From the NCBI GenBank assembly GCA_022566535.1, contig JADFIR010000001.1, forward strand, positions 1-64,000: a DNA stretch of 64,000 nt, read 5' to 3'. The notes below the pieces were generated by a model. That model saw only the letters and a list, made by a program, of their open reading frames with translations, ran no database searches and was not told where the DNA came from. Made by a program: the position numbers and the translations under genes. This document shows, piece by piece, positions 26,034 to 33,833 of the stretch (position 1 is the first letter of the stretch; every line of letters begins with the position of its first letter). The DNA is from Planctomycetota bacterium. Lineage in GTDB: Bacteria > Planctomycetota > Phycisphaerae > Phycisphaerales > SM1A02.

Positions 26034-27161
26034 CTACCCTTCGATGAGCTCCACATTGGCTCGTGGAATCGTGACACTCTCTCCGGAATCGAATCTCACT
26101 TCAAGTACGCGGGCCTTGGAGCCCGAATCCAAGGCCTGCGGCTCGGCCGGCAGGTTGCTCACCTCGCCGATCAGGCCGAAATGCGGATCGCGGATGATCC
26201 GCACTGCCCGCCCGAGCTTCAGCTCGCTGTCGGGGTGCGAGGATTCAGCCTCCCGGGCCTTCTCCTTCTCGCTGAGGGGGATGATGATCTCGGGTCGCAT
26301 GACGCCGGCCCGGATCTGCGTCGCGCCGTTGACGGACGCATCATCGCCTTGGCGCGAGGCCAGCAGCTTGAAGGTGCGCTGGGCCATGGCGATATCACCG
26401 AAACCTTCCGTGACAATGATCGTCAACCCCAGATCCTCCGACCCGGTAATCGCCACGCCGAGGTCGTATCCGAGGAAGTCGCGCAGGTCCTCATCGTCCA
26501 GGCCGCCGGAGACCACCGCCGCCGCCCCGACATCGCGGGCCCGCCGGATGGCCTGGTCGGTCATCCGCGCACCGCCGATGATGATGCAATCTTTCATCTG
26601 GGGTTTGATCAGGTCGGCGGTGAGCTCCTGGTCGTGGCTGGAGCAGGCCGCGACGATGCGACCCCAGACCTCCCCGCCGATGCCGAAGATCCCCTGCACG
26701 AACGAGACATCGGCCTCGATGACGCACCCCTCGCCGGCAATGATCTCGACGACTTCGCCGCTGAGATACGCCCGCACCTGCACCGGCTCCGGCTCGCCGC
26801 GAATCATGACCTGCCCGGTGACGCGCGAGATCGATTCGACGGTGCCCGCCACCTTGGACTTGCAATCCTTCTTGAACAGGCCGAAGATCCCTTTGGTCCG
26901 GGCCAACGGCTCTGCGATTTCGAGGCGGTCGCCTTTGCTCTTGAGCATGCACTCGGGTACGTCGGCCGGCGGAAGCGCTAGCATGTTGGCGATGTTCATC
27001 GGCGTGATATCGCCGGGCATGAGCGTCTGCGCGACGACATCACGGGCGTTGACGGTGTCGCCGACCGCCACCAACACATCACCCGGAATCGGCAACACGC
27101 GCCGACATCGATGCGTGATCCGGTTCGTGACGGTCAGTCCTGGGGTGTAAGCGGTGGCCAT
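26034..27161 (-). CDS. RnfC-like barrel-sandwich protein with C-terminal KOW-like motif
   Basis: A 375-residue soluble protein. Residues 10-60 (RVLPIPGDVLVAVGDTVNAR and VVAQTLMPGDITPMNI) have the Gly/Val-spaced pattern of barrel-sandwich hybrid domains such as the RnfC N-terminal domain. A second beta-rich region around 95-165 (SRVTGQVMIRGEPEPVQVRA) and a Rossmann-like segment (DCIIIGGARMTDQAIRRARD) follow. The C-terminus (RIIRDPHFGLIGEVSNLP) looks like a KOW motif. There are no Fe-S cysteines, so it is not a complete RnfC. It is encoded between the MutL-like ATPase and the membrane genes, a good position for an adaptor between the two. Confidence 0.65.
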   Translation of the reverse strand: MATAYTPGLTVTNRITHRCRRVLPIPGDVLVAVGDTVNARDVVAQTLMPGDITPMNIANMLALPPADVPECMLKSKGDRLEIAEPLARTKGIFGLFKKDCKSKVAGTVESISRVTGQVMIRGEPEPVQVRAYLSGEVVEIIAGEGCVIEADVSFVQGIFGIGGEVWGRIVAACSSHDQELTADLIKPQMKDCIIIGGARMTDQAIRRARDVGAAAVVSGGLDDEDLRDFLGYDLGVAITGSEDLGLTIIVTEGFGDIAMAQRTFKLLASRQGDDASVNGATQIRAGVMRPEIIIPLSEKEKAREAESSHPDSELKLGRAVRIIRDPHFGLIGEVSNLPAEPQALDSGSKARVLEVRFDSGESVTIPRANVELIEG

Positions 27162-27203
27162 GGAGGAAGGGGTGAGGGGTCAGGGATTAGGGGGAATTCT
27201 TCG

Positions 27204-27246
27204 TTTAGCCGTCGCCGCCAGGCGACGCGCGGGCCCGATGCCCGCC
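27204..27246. repeat. REP-like hairpins between mutL-like and barrel-protein genes
   Basis: TTTAGCCGTCGCCGCCAGGCGACG is a TAG-tagged hairpin of the same class as the REPIN at 50602. It is followed at once by a second hairpin, GCGGGCCCGATGCCCGC. It occupies most of the only sizeable gap in the MutL-linked operon. Confidence 0.5.
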
Positions 27247-27258
27247 GCGAAACATGTC

Positions 27259-29079
27259 CTATGCCGCCACAACCATCGTCGGGTACAGATCAAGGCTGGT
27301 CACCCATCCTTCAATCGTGCGTTTGCAGATATCGCGATCAGCGGGAAGTTGCAACGGCCGGCCGCGTGCATCAAGAATCAGTCCCACGGTTCCTCCCTTG
27401 ACTTTGCGCTCGATGCGTCGGCCGGCGCCGGCGCCGAGATCGAACCCGCGAGCCGGATCAGCCGTGATCGTGGCGGTTTCACCGAGGCCCAGCGGCAGGA
27501 GCTTGATCTCGCCGAACGCCAGTGCGCCGGACTGATCAATCGTCTCGCCACGGATGGCGTACTCAAAGCAGGTCTTTTGCGGCCGGCCGATGCCTTTCGC
27601 CGCCACACATGTGCCCAGATAGATCAAGCAGTCCTTCTCAAAGACTTCCATCGCGGCTTTGGGGTGCACCTGTGCCAGCACGCCGAGGTGGGGCATCATG
27701 AAGATACTGTCCTTGGCGAGGGTGGTGACGCCTTCGGGTTGGAACGCGTCGATGAGCATCATCGCGGTCTGGTGCATCCTTGGAGCGTGCGACAACACCC
27801 CGCCGGAGCCGACCAGCAGATCGAGCTTCATGTTGTCCACGATGGTCTGACCGGAACTTTGCTGGCTGAAGGTATCGCCCACGGTCCGCTGCTGCTGCAC
27901 ACCCTTGAGCGTGGTGGCAAACTCCTTGTGCTGGACGTAGGCCAGCCGCAGCGCCTCGCGGGCCACCGCCTGCTCGAAGATGAGCGCTTCGAGCGTCTGG
28001 GGAATCGTCGTGGGGCGGATCATCTTGTTCTTGACGCGATTGCGCAGCTCGCGCTCATCCATGTCGAAGTGCACCCACCGCAGGATATTGGGCATGCCGG
28101 CTTCGGTGCAGACGTTTGAGATCGAGTAGCTCATGCCGAGGTTGGCGCTGACGGTGCGATTGAACGTGCCGTCGAAGACGCTGAAGACGTCGGTGGTCGC
28201 CCCGCCGATATCAACGCCGACCGCGTTGATGTCCTGTTGCTCGGCGATGGTGCGAAGGATGCTGCCGACGGCCGCGGGTGTGGGCATGATCGGGGCATCG
28301 ACCCATCCCATCAGCTTGTCGTAGCCGGGGGCGTGAGCCATGACGTGCTCGAGGAACAGATCGTGGATCTTGTCGCGGGCCGGGCCGAGGTTTTCGCGCT
28401 CTAACACCGGGCGAAGGTTCTCGGCGATCGAGAGGTCAACGGTGTCGTCGAACACTCCTTCGATCATGGACACGGCATCCTTGTTGCCCGCGTAGATGAT
28501 GGGCATGCAAAACGCCCGGCCAAAGCGAGGCTGGGGCTTGGCCGGCGCAATCAGCTCGGCGATCTGCACCACGTGCGTGGTGGTGCCGCCGTCGGTGCCG
28601 CCCGAGATCAGGATCATGTCCGGGCGGAGCTGGCGAATGCGTTGAATCTGATCGTGCGGGCGGCGCTTATCGTTGGAGGCGATGACGTCCATAACGATGG
28701 CTCCGGCGCCGAGCGCCGCGCGCTTCGCGCTCTCGCCGGTCATCTGGCGCACCACGCCGGCCACAAGCATCTGCAACCCGCCGCCGGCGCTGGACGTGGA
28801 GATATAGATATCGCAGCCTTCGTCGCCACCGGCTGGCTGGATGATTCGGCCGCGGTCGTCGATGAGCCTTCGGCCGGCCAGCTCCGACACTTCGGTTACC
28901 GCATTGACTACGCCCATGGTGACGTCGGCGAACGGGGCTTCGACCGTTGACGGCGCTTCGCCTCGGTGAGTCTGACGGTACACGCCGTCGAGCTTCTGGA
29001 TGAGGATCGCCTTGGTGGTGGTCGAGCCGCAATCGGTAGCCAGGATCACGCGGACATTGTCTGGATCAATATTCTTCAT
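27259..29079 (-). CDS. MutL/GlmL-family ASKHA ATPase (glutamate mutase L-like)
   Basis: A 606-residue protein of the ASKHA (actin/Hsp70/sugar kinase) fold. The phosphate-1 motif ILATDCGSTTTKAIL opens the protein, and phosphate-2 GVDIGGATTDVFSVF is at about residue 290. LISGGTDGGTTTHVVQIAE and LLVGSGGVLSHAPRM are typical of MutL/GlmL. In Clostridium, MutL accompanies the B12-dependent glutamate mutase as a suspected chaperone or reactivase. Here no mutase subunit or DxHxxG B12-binding motif is seen in the window, so the partner is probably the membrane proteins downstream. The ATG at 29079 is preferred to the upstream ORF start, and overlaps the previous gene by 14 bases. Confidence 0.82.
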   Translation of the reverse strand: MKNIDPDNVRVILATDCGSTTTKAILIQKLDGVYRQTHRGEAPSTVEAPFADVTMGVVNAVTEVSELAGRRLIDDRGRIIQPAGGDEGCDIYISTSSAGGGLQMLVAGVVRQMTGESAKRAALGAGAIVMDVIASNDKRRPHDQIQRIRQLRPDMILISGGTDGGTTTHVVQIAELIAPAKPQPRFGRAFCMPIIYAGNKDAVSMIEGVFDDTVDLSIAENLRPVLERENLGPARDKIHDLFLEHVMAHAPGYDKLMGWVDAPIMPTPAAVGSILRTIAEQQDINAVGVDIGGATTDVFSVFDGTFNRTVSANLGMSYSISNVCTEAGMPNILRWVHFDMDERELRNRVKNKMIRPTTIPQTLEALIFEQAVAREALRLAYVQHKEFATTLKGVQQQRTVGDTFSQQSSGQTIVDNMKLDLLVGSGGVLSHAPRMHQTAMMLIDAFQPEGVTTLAKDSIFMMPHLGVLAQVHPKAAMEVFEKDCLIYLGTCVAAKGIGRPQKTCFEYAIRGETIDQSGALAFGEIKLLPLGLGETATITADPARGFDLGAGAGRRIERKVKGGTVGLILDARGRPLQLPADRDICKRTIEGWVTSLDLYPTMVVAA

Positions 29080-29479
29080 GGTGCTCGGAGTCGTTTGTCT
29101 CGCTTTCTGGGTGTTGGTCTTCTGCAGGGGTATCGACTTCGCTGCGGGCATACTCGGCTTCTAGCTCTTCGATCCTCCGGCACATGTACTCGATGGAGCC
29201 TCGCTGCTCGAGGAATCTGGCAAAGTGTAGATAGCTTCCGTAGCGCTGGCTCCGCGTGATGGCCCATACTCCCGGGCTGGCGAAGTGCATGACCTGCGCG
29301 CCGATCCAGTTGAGCGGGCGCACCATCTCCAGGCCGATCAATCCTGGGGTGGTCATGTGACGTTTGGCAATCTGGCGGCATATCCATTCGACGGCCGGCT
29401 TCTGGTGCTCGGTCGGTTCAGCCGGGCCGGTCGGGTCAACGGCGAAGGCGTGCCGGAGCTTGCTCCTCAGTGATCTCAC
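29066..29479 (-). CDS. Small protein of unknown function at the head of the MutL-linked operon
   Basis: A 137-residue protein. No family is recognised. Residues 1-60 are mixed and end in a conserved-looking, possibly amphipathic region (GLIGLEMVRPLNWIGAQVMH). Residues 95-120 form a likely short coiled coil (SIEYMCRRIEELEAEYAR), and the C-terminus is very acidic (EDQHPESETNDSEHHEEY). It overlaps both neighbours (14 bases with the mutL-like gene, four with the PH-like membrane gene), strong evidence for coupling to them. A helper or regulatory subunit of the ATPase is possible but not shown. Confidence 0.68.
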   Translation of the reverse strand: MRSLRSKLRHAFAVDPTGPAEPTEHQKPAVEWICRQIAKRHMTTPGLIGLEMVRPLNWIGAQVMHFASPGVWAITRSQRYGSYLHFARFLEQRGSIEYMCRRIEELEAEYARSEVDTPAEDQHPESETNDSEHHEEY

Positions 29480-29904
29480 GAGTCGCCCCCTTGTGGCAGT
29501 TGGCAGCGGATCCGCTCGATCACCGACGTCCGGTGCTCCCCGAACAGAACATGCAGGCCGCGGTAGGCATCCAGCCAGGATCGCCTTGATCTGGTGGATA
29601 GGTATCCGCCGCGCCTATCCACCACGAACCGGCGGAGGTCCTTCCACCGATACCGCTGAGTGCGCAAGAGGTAGCGGGCAGTGATGCCTTCGGAATCGAT
29701 GCTGAAGCGGCTGGGAAAGAAGAAGCGGTTCAGTGCGGCGACGAGCACGATCACAGCCAAGCAACTCCAGGCGATGCTCTGAAACGCCAGATAGATCGCG
29801 CCGGTCACTGCGATCAGCACCACGGCGGCAGCGACGGCGGCTCCGATCCGCTCGCCGGCGGGGTGGGCGTGCCAGGAGAATTCCTCGATATGGGTGTCGC
29901 TCAT
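29476..29904 (-). CDS. Two-span membrane protein with PH-like domain
   Basis: A 142-residue protein with two adjacent membrane segments (IGAAVAAAVVLIAVTGAIYL and IAWSCLAVIVLVAALNRFF). A short beta-rich domain follows (RFSIDSEGITARYLLRTQRY, RWKDLRRFVVD), the pattern of bacterial PH-like (YdbT/YcxB-type) membrane proteins. The start at ATG 29904 (MSDTHIEEFSW) follows a GGAGCAGGGG site and replaces the longer listed ORF. It overlaps the next gene by four bases and is thus the first gene of the operon. Confidence 0.65.
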   Translation of the reverse strand: MSDTHIEEFSWHAHPAGERIGAAVAAAVVLIAVTGAIYLAFQSIAWSCLAVIVLVAALNRFFFPSRFSIDSEGITARYLLRTQRYRWKDLRRFVVDRRGGYLSTRSRRSWLDAYRGLHVLFGEHRTSVIERIRCQLPQGGDS

Positions 29905-30098
29905 CGTATCCCCTGCTCCGGTGGGTCTGAGGGCGAAATAGCTTAGCCCATCGGCATCGACTTCCCAACCGCCGGTGGCCGCCATCATCGCTCGTCCGCT
30001 GCCCGATGGTTGCCATCCGCCCCTCATGCGACGTATCGTGCAGTGAGGAACGCCCCAGTTCAGGTAATGCCGGGCTGCGTGGCGAAGGAGACCCCGCC

Positions 30099-30710
30099 AT
30101 GACCACCGCGGCCACCGAGCAGATCGCGTCCCGCATCACGCCCGGTTCGGCCGTCGGGCCCCCGATCAATCTCACGAAATGGGTCGATGAGCATCGGCAC
30201 CTGCTCAAGCCGCCCGTCGGCAATCAATATGTCTACGACGGAACCGACTTCTTCGTGATGATCATCGGTGGGCCGAACGCCCGCAACGACTTCCACCTTA
30301 GCAACTCCGAGGAGTTCTTTCATCAGCTCAAGGGTGACGTCGTGGTTCGGATCCGCGAGGAAGGTCACATCAAGGACGTCGCGCTGCGCGAGGGCGAGAC
30401 GCTGTTCATTCCCGGCAACGTCCCGCATTCCCCGACCCGGCCGCCGAATACGATCGGGATGGTCGTCGAGCGCCGCCGGCCGCCGGGCGAAACCGAGCAT
30501 CAGCAGTTCTATTGTGAGAACTGTGGCGAGCTGGTCTACGACAAGGAGTTTGACTGTGGTGATATCGTCGAGCACTTTGCGCAGTCGATGGAGGAGTTCT
30601 GGGCTGACGAGCGGCTGAGCACCTGTAAGAAATGCGGTACGCGAGTTCCAAAGCCCACGCCAGTCAAGCGCATCATCTTCGAGCCGAAGGTGGTGATCGA
30701 GCGCGAGTGA
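30099..30710 (+). CDS. nbaC: 3-hydroxyanthranilate 3,4-dioxygenase
   Basis: A 203-residue cupin enzyme that opens the ring of 3-hydroxyanthranilate to 2-amino-3-carboxymuconate semialdehyde. The iron-binding cupin region is NDFHLSNSEEFFHQLKGD with the later HSPTRPPNTIGMVVERRR. The second, rubredoxin-like metal site of bacterial HAAO is complete (FYCENCGELVYD and STCKKCGTRVPKP). The start ATG at 30099 has GAAGGAG upstream. It heads the kynurenine-pathway genes, which run in the same direction. Confidence 0.93.
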   Translation: MTTAATEQIASRITPGSAVGPPINLTKWVDEHRHLLKPPVGNQYVYDGTDFFVMIIGGPNARNDFHLSNSEEFFHQLKGDVVVRIREEGHIKDVALREGETLFIPGNVPHSPTRPPNTIGMVVERRRPPGETEHQQFYCENCGELVYDKEFDCGDIVEHFAQSMEEFWADERLSTCKKCGTRVPKPTPVKRIIFEPKVVIERE

Positions 30711-30746
30711 GCGTTGAATGAGCGAGCCGCCGCGTCCCCGCCTCCC

Positions 30747-30826
30747 GTAGCCCCGGGCTCTGCCCGGGGATCGAGTCAAAGATTTACGCCCGCTGCGCTA
30801 AGACCCCCCGGCAAAGCTGGGGGCTA
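30747..30826. repeat. REPIN-like pair of TAG-tagged palindromes
   Basis: GTAGCCCCGGGCTCTGCCCG is followed about 35 bases later by an inverted relative that reads TAGCCCCCAGCTTTGCCGGG on the minus strand. The pair lies between the HAAO and ACMS decarboxylase genes. Confidence 0.6.
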
Positions 30827-30880
30827 GGGGAGGGCAGCCGACATCGTGGCGGCGCCGACGCATCTGGTACGCTGTGGAAC

Positions 30881-31972
30881 GTGTCGGAACGGCCCCCCCT
30901 GAAAATCGACCTGCACACCCACATCCTGCCCCAGAACTGGCCGGACCTGCGGGAGAAGTACGGCTACGGCGGATGGATGCGCCTCGATCACTATCAATGC
31001 GACTGCGCCCACATGATGGTCGATGAGAAGTGCTTCCGCGACATTCAGGCCAACTGCTGGGACCCGCAGAAGCGCATTGCGGACTGCGATCAATGTGGTG
31101 TCCACGTGCAGGTGCTCTCCACCGTGCCGATCATGTTCAGCTATTGGGCAAAGCCGGCCGATGCGCTGGACCTTTCGCGGATGCTCAATGATCACATCGC
31201 CGGCGTCTGTGGGCAGTACCCGGATCGCTTTGTCGGGCTGGGCACGATCCCCATGCAGGATCCGGACCTCGCCGTCAAGGAGCTCCAACGATGTGTTGGC
31301 GAGCTGGGCCTGGCGGGCGTCCAGATCGGCAGCCACGTGAACGGGTGGAACCTTGACGAGCCGGCGTTGTTCCCCATTTTTGAAACAGCGGCAGCATTGG
31401 AAGCCGCGGTCTTCGTCCACCCTTGGGAGATGCTTGAGCGTGAACGGATGAGCAAGTACTGGCTGCCGTGGCTGGTGGGAATGCCCGCCGAGACCGCCCT
31501 GGCCATCTGCTCGGTGATCTTCGGCGGCGTGCTGGAGCGCCTGCCCAAGCTGCGGATCGCCTTTGCCCATGGCGGCGGCGCGTTTGCATTCACCATCGGG
31601 CGAATCGAACACGGCTACCACGCTCGCCCCGATCTGGTGAACCCAAACGAGGTGGGCAACCCGCGCTCCTATCTGGATCGCATTTACCTCGATTCGCTGG
31701 TGCACGATGCTGATGCGTTGCGTTATCTGGTCAAACTGATGGGGCCCGATCGCATTGCGCTGGGCTCGGACTATCCGTTTCCCTTGGGTGAATCGCAGCC
31801 GGGCAAGCTCATCGAGTCGATCGACGAGCTGTCGCCTCAAGCCAGAGAGCGATTGCTGGCGGGGACGGCTCTGGAGTTCCTCGGCCTCAGCCCGCAGGCC
31901 TTCACGTCCTCGGCGTCATCGGGGCGTGCTGCCGCAGCGCACTCACATAGCCCCCGGCATGCCGGGGGCTAA
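30881..31972 (+). CDS. nbaD: 2-amino-3-carboxymuconate-6-semialdehyde decarboxylase
   Basis: A 363-residue amidohydrolase-2 family zinc enzyme that decarboxylates the unstable product of HAAO to 2-aminomuconate semialdehyde. The metal-binding start [20 protein letters not shown], the ACMSD-typical [24 protein letters not shown] and the late [10 protein letters not shown] with catalytic Asp are all present. It starts with GTG. The last residues (HSPRHAGG) and the TAA stop are encoded by a REP-like palindrome, so its original C-terminus has probably been replaced or extended. It sits 27 bases before kynU. Confidence 0.92.
   Translation: MSERPPLKIDLHTHILPQNWPDLREKYGYGGWMRLDHYQCDCAHMMVDEKCFRDIQANCWDPQKRIADCDQCGVHVQVLSTVPIMFSYWAKPADALDLSRMLNDHIAGVCGQYPDRFVGLGTIPMQDPDLAVKELQRCVGELGLAGVQIGSHVNGWNLDEPALFPIFETAAALEAAVFVHPWEMLERERMSKYWLPWLVGMPAETALAICSVIFGGVLERLPKLRIAFAHGGGAFAFTIGRIEHGYHARPDLVNPNEVGNPRSYLDRIYLDSLVHDADALRYLVKLMGPDRIALGSDYPFPLGESQPGKLIESIDELSPQARERLLAGTALEFLGLSPQAFTSSASSGRAAAAHSHSPRHAGG
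31948..31971. repeat. REP-like perfect palindrome at the end of nbaD
   Basis: TAGCCCCCGGCATGCCGGGGGCTA is a perfect 24-base palindrome. It encodes the last residues of the decarboxylase and supplies most of its TAA stop. It may also act as an RNA hairpin between nbaD and kynU. Confidence 0.7.
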
Positions 31973-31999
31973 CTGCGTCATTGCCGCTACGATGGGCGC

Positions 32000-33337
32000 A
32001 TGAGCCGCACGGAGTCCAGCGCGACGACTGCCTTCGAGCCGTCGCAAGAGTTTGCCCGCCATCTCGATGAGACCGACTCGCTGCGCGAGTATCGCGATCG
32101 GTTTCACATTCCTCGCCGGCCCAACGGAGAGCCGGTCATCTACTTCGCCGGCAACTCATTGGGGCTCCAACCCAAGACCGTCCGGGCGATGGTTGAGCAG
32201 GAACTCGATGACTGGGCCGAGCTCGCTGTTGATGCCCACGGCAAGGCTCGCACGCCGTGGTACTCCTATCACGAAGTGTTCGGCGAGTCCGGCGACCGGC
32301 TCGTTGGCGCGCTCCCGGGCGCGCGCGAGGTGGTGATGATGAACAGTCTGACGATCAATCTGCATCTGATGATGGTCAGCTTCTTCCGCCCGACACCCAA
32401 GCGGTACAAAATCCTGATGGAGCACCCGGTCTTTCCGTCGGACCTGTATGCGGTGAGGACACACTTGCGCAGCCGGGGGCTCGATCCCGCTGAGGCGTTG
32501 GTCCAGATCAGACCCCCAGAGGACGAATACACCGTTCGCACCGAAGACATCGAGCGCGTGCTGGCCGAGCAAGGCGAGCAGATCGCGCTGGCGTTATTGC
32601 CCGGCGTGAACTTCCACACCGGGCAGGTGTTCGACATGGCTCGAATTGCCACCGCGGCGCGGAAGCACGGCTGCACGGTCGGCTTGCAACTGGCCCACGC
32701 AGCCGGCAACGTCCAGCTTCACCTGCACGATTGGGAGGTCGATTTCGCGGTCTGGTGTTCGTACAAGTATCTCAACGCCGGGCCAGGCGCCGTCGCAGGG
32801 TGCTTCGTACACGAGAAGCACGGCAACGCGCCCGACCTGCCGCGCTTTGCCGGATGGTGGGGTGACGATCCGGAAACACGGTTCCTGATGCATCTTCAGC
32901 GCGATTTTGTTCCGCAGCCCGGCGCGGCCGGTTGGCAGGTCAGCAACCCGCCCATTCTTTTGATGGCGCCGCTGAAGGCCTCGCTGGAGATGTTCGATGA
33001 AGCCGGGTTGGGCGCGCTGCGACACAAATCCCGACAACTCACCGGCTACCTGCGCTTTCTGCTGCAGCGCTCGTCGAGCGATCGGTTCGAGATCATCACG
33101 CCGAGCGACCCGGATGCACAAGGCTGCCAGCTCTCGATCCTCGTGCACGATCAGCCCAAGCAGCGTCACGAGGCCGTGTTGGCCGAAGGCGCCGTCTGCG
33201 ACTTCCGCGAGCCGAACATCATCCGCGCCGCGCCCGTTCCGCTGTACAACACCTTCCACGAGGTGTGGCGGTTTGCGCAGATCCTGACGCGTCACGTAGA
33301 GGCGGATTCACCACGGAGGGCCTCGGAGAGCCACTGA
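32000..33337 (+). CDS. kynU: Kynureninase
   Basis: A 445-residue PLP enzyme cleaving kynurenine or 3-hydroxykynurenine to (3-hydroxy)anthranilate and alanine. The N-terminal region IYFAGNSLGLQPKTVRAMVE, the conserved MNSLTINLHLMMVSFFRPT and the PLP Lys in WCSYKYLNAGPGAVAG are diagnostic. The length matches the animal-type enzyme (about 450-465) rather than the shorter Pseudomonas type. It lies between the decarboxylase and the GxxExxY gene. Confidence 0.95.
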   Translation: MSRTESSATTAFEPSQEFARHLDETDSLREYRDRFHIPRRPNGEPVIYFAGNSLGLQPKTVRAMVEQELDDWAELAVDAHGKARTPWYSYHEVFGESGDRLVGALPGAREVVMMNSLTINLHLMMVSFFRPTPKRYKILMEHPVFPSDLYAVRTHLRSRGLDPAEALVQIRPPEDEYTVRTEDIERVLAEQGEQIALALLPGVNFHTGQVFDMARIATAARKHGCTVGLQLAHAAGNVQLHLHDWEVDFAVWCSYKYLNAGPGAVAGCFVHEKHGNAPDLPRFAGWWGDDPETRFLMHLQRDFVPQPGAAGWQVSNPPILLMAPLKASLEMFDEAGLGALRHKSRQLTGYLRFLLQRSSSDRFEIITPSDPDAQGCQLSILVHDQPKQRHEAVLAEGAVCDFREPNIIRAAPVPLYNTFHEVWRFAQILTRHVEADSPRRASESH

Positions 33338-33356
33338 GGGCTAAGGGGTGGTTGCG

Positions 33357-33731
33357 ATGCTCGTTCATGAGCGCGTCACGGAACAGGTCATCGGCGCCGC
33401 AATTCGCGTTCATCGGGCGCTTGGACCGGGTCTGCTTGAATCCGCGTATGAAACGTGTCTTGCTCATGAGCTTGCGCAGCAGAGTCTGAGCTTTGAGCGT
33501 CAGGTTGAGATCCCCATCGTCTACGGAGGGTGCTCGCTGGATTGTGGATTTCGCATTGACCTTCTTGTCCAAGACAAGGTGGTTGTTGAGCTCAAGGCGG
33601 TTCAGAAGCTGATGCCCATCCACGAAGCTCAGCTCATGACCTACCTTCGGCTGTCGGGAAAGAAAGTCGGCCTGCTTATCAACTTCAACGTTCTCCGCCT
33701 CAAAGATGGAATCATGCGTCGTGTTCTCTGA
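33357..33731 (+). CDS. GxxExxY-family protein (PD-(D/E)xK nuclease-like)
   Basis: A 124-residue protein matching the GxxExxY family: the name-giving motif is in ALGPGLLESAYETCLAHEL. The nuclease-like core is DCGFRIDLLVQDKVVVELKA (Asp then Glu-x-Lys), and the end is GLLINFNVLRLKDGI. The family is widespread, often found near repeats, and its function is unproven. It interrupts the kynurenine gene series in the same direction. Start ATG 33357 or GTG 33348. Confidence 0.85.
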   Translation: MLVHERVTEQVIGAAIRVHRALGPGLLESAYETCLAHELAQQSLSFERQVEIPIVYGGCSLDCGFRIDLLVQDKVVVELKAVQKLMPIHEAQLMTYLRLSGKKVGLLINFNVLRLKDGIMRRVL

Positions 33732-33833
33732 CGATCCGTTCAACCCCTGCGTTGCCGGCGCCACGCCCCTTCGTCTCTCTCTGTGGTCCTCGGTGGCCCT
33801 CTGTGTTGAGCCGTCTTCGGTCGGTCTATAGCA

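Noticed and set aside
30824-31840. 338-residue minus-strand ORF
   Set aside because: Antisense shadow of the ACMS decarboxylase, with no domain of its own.
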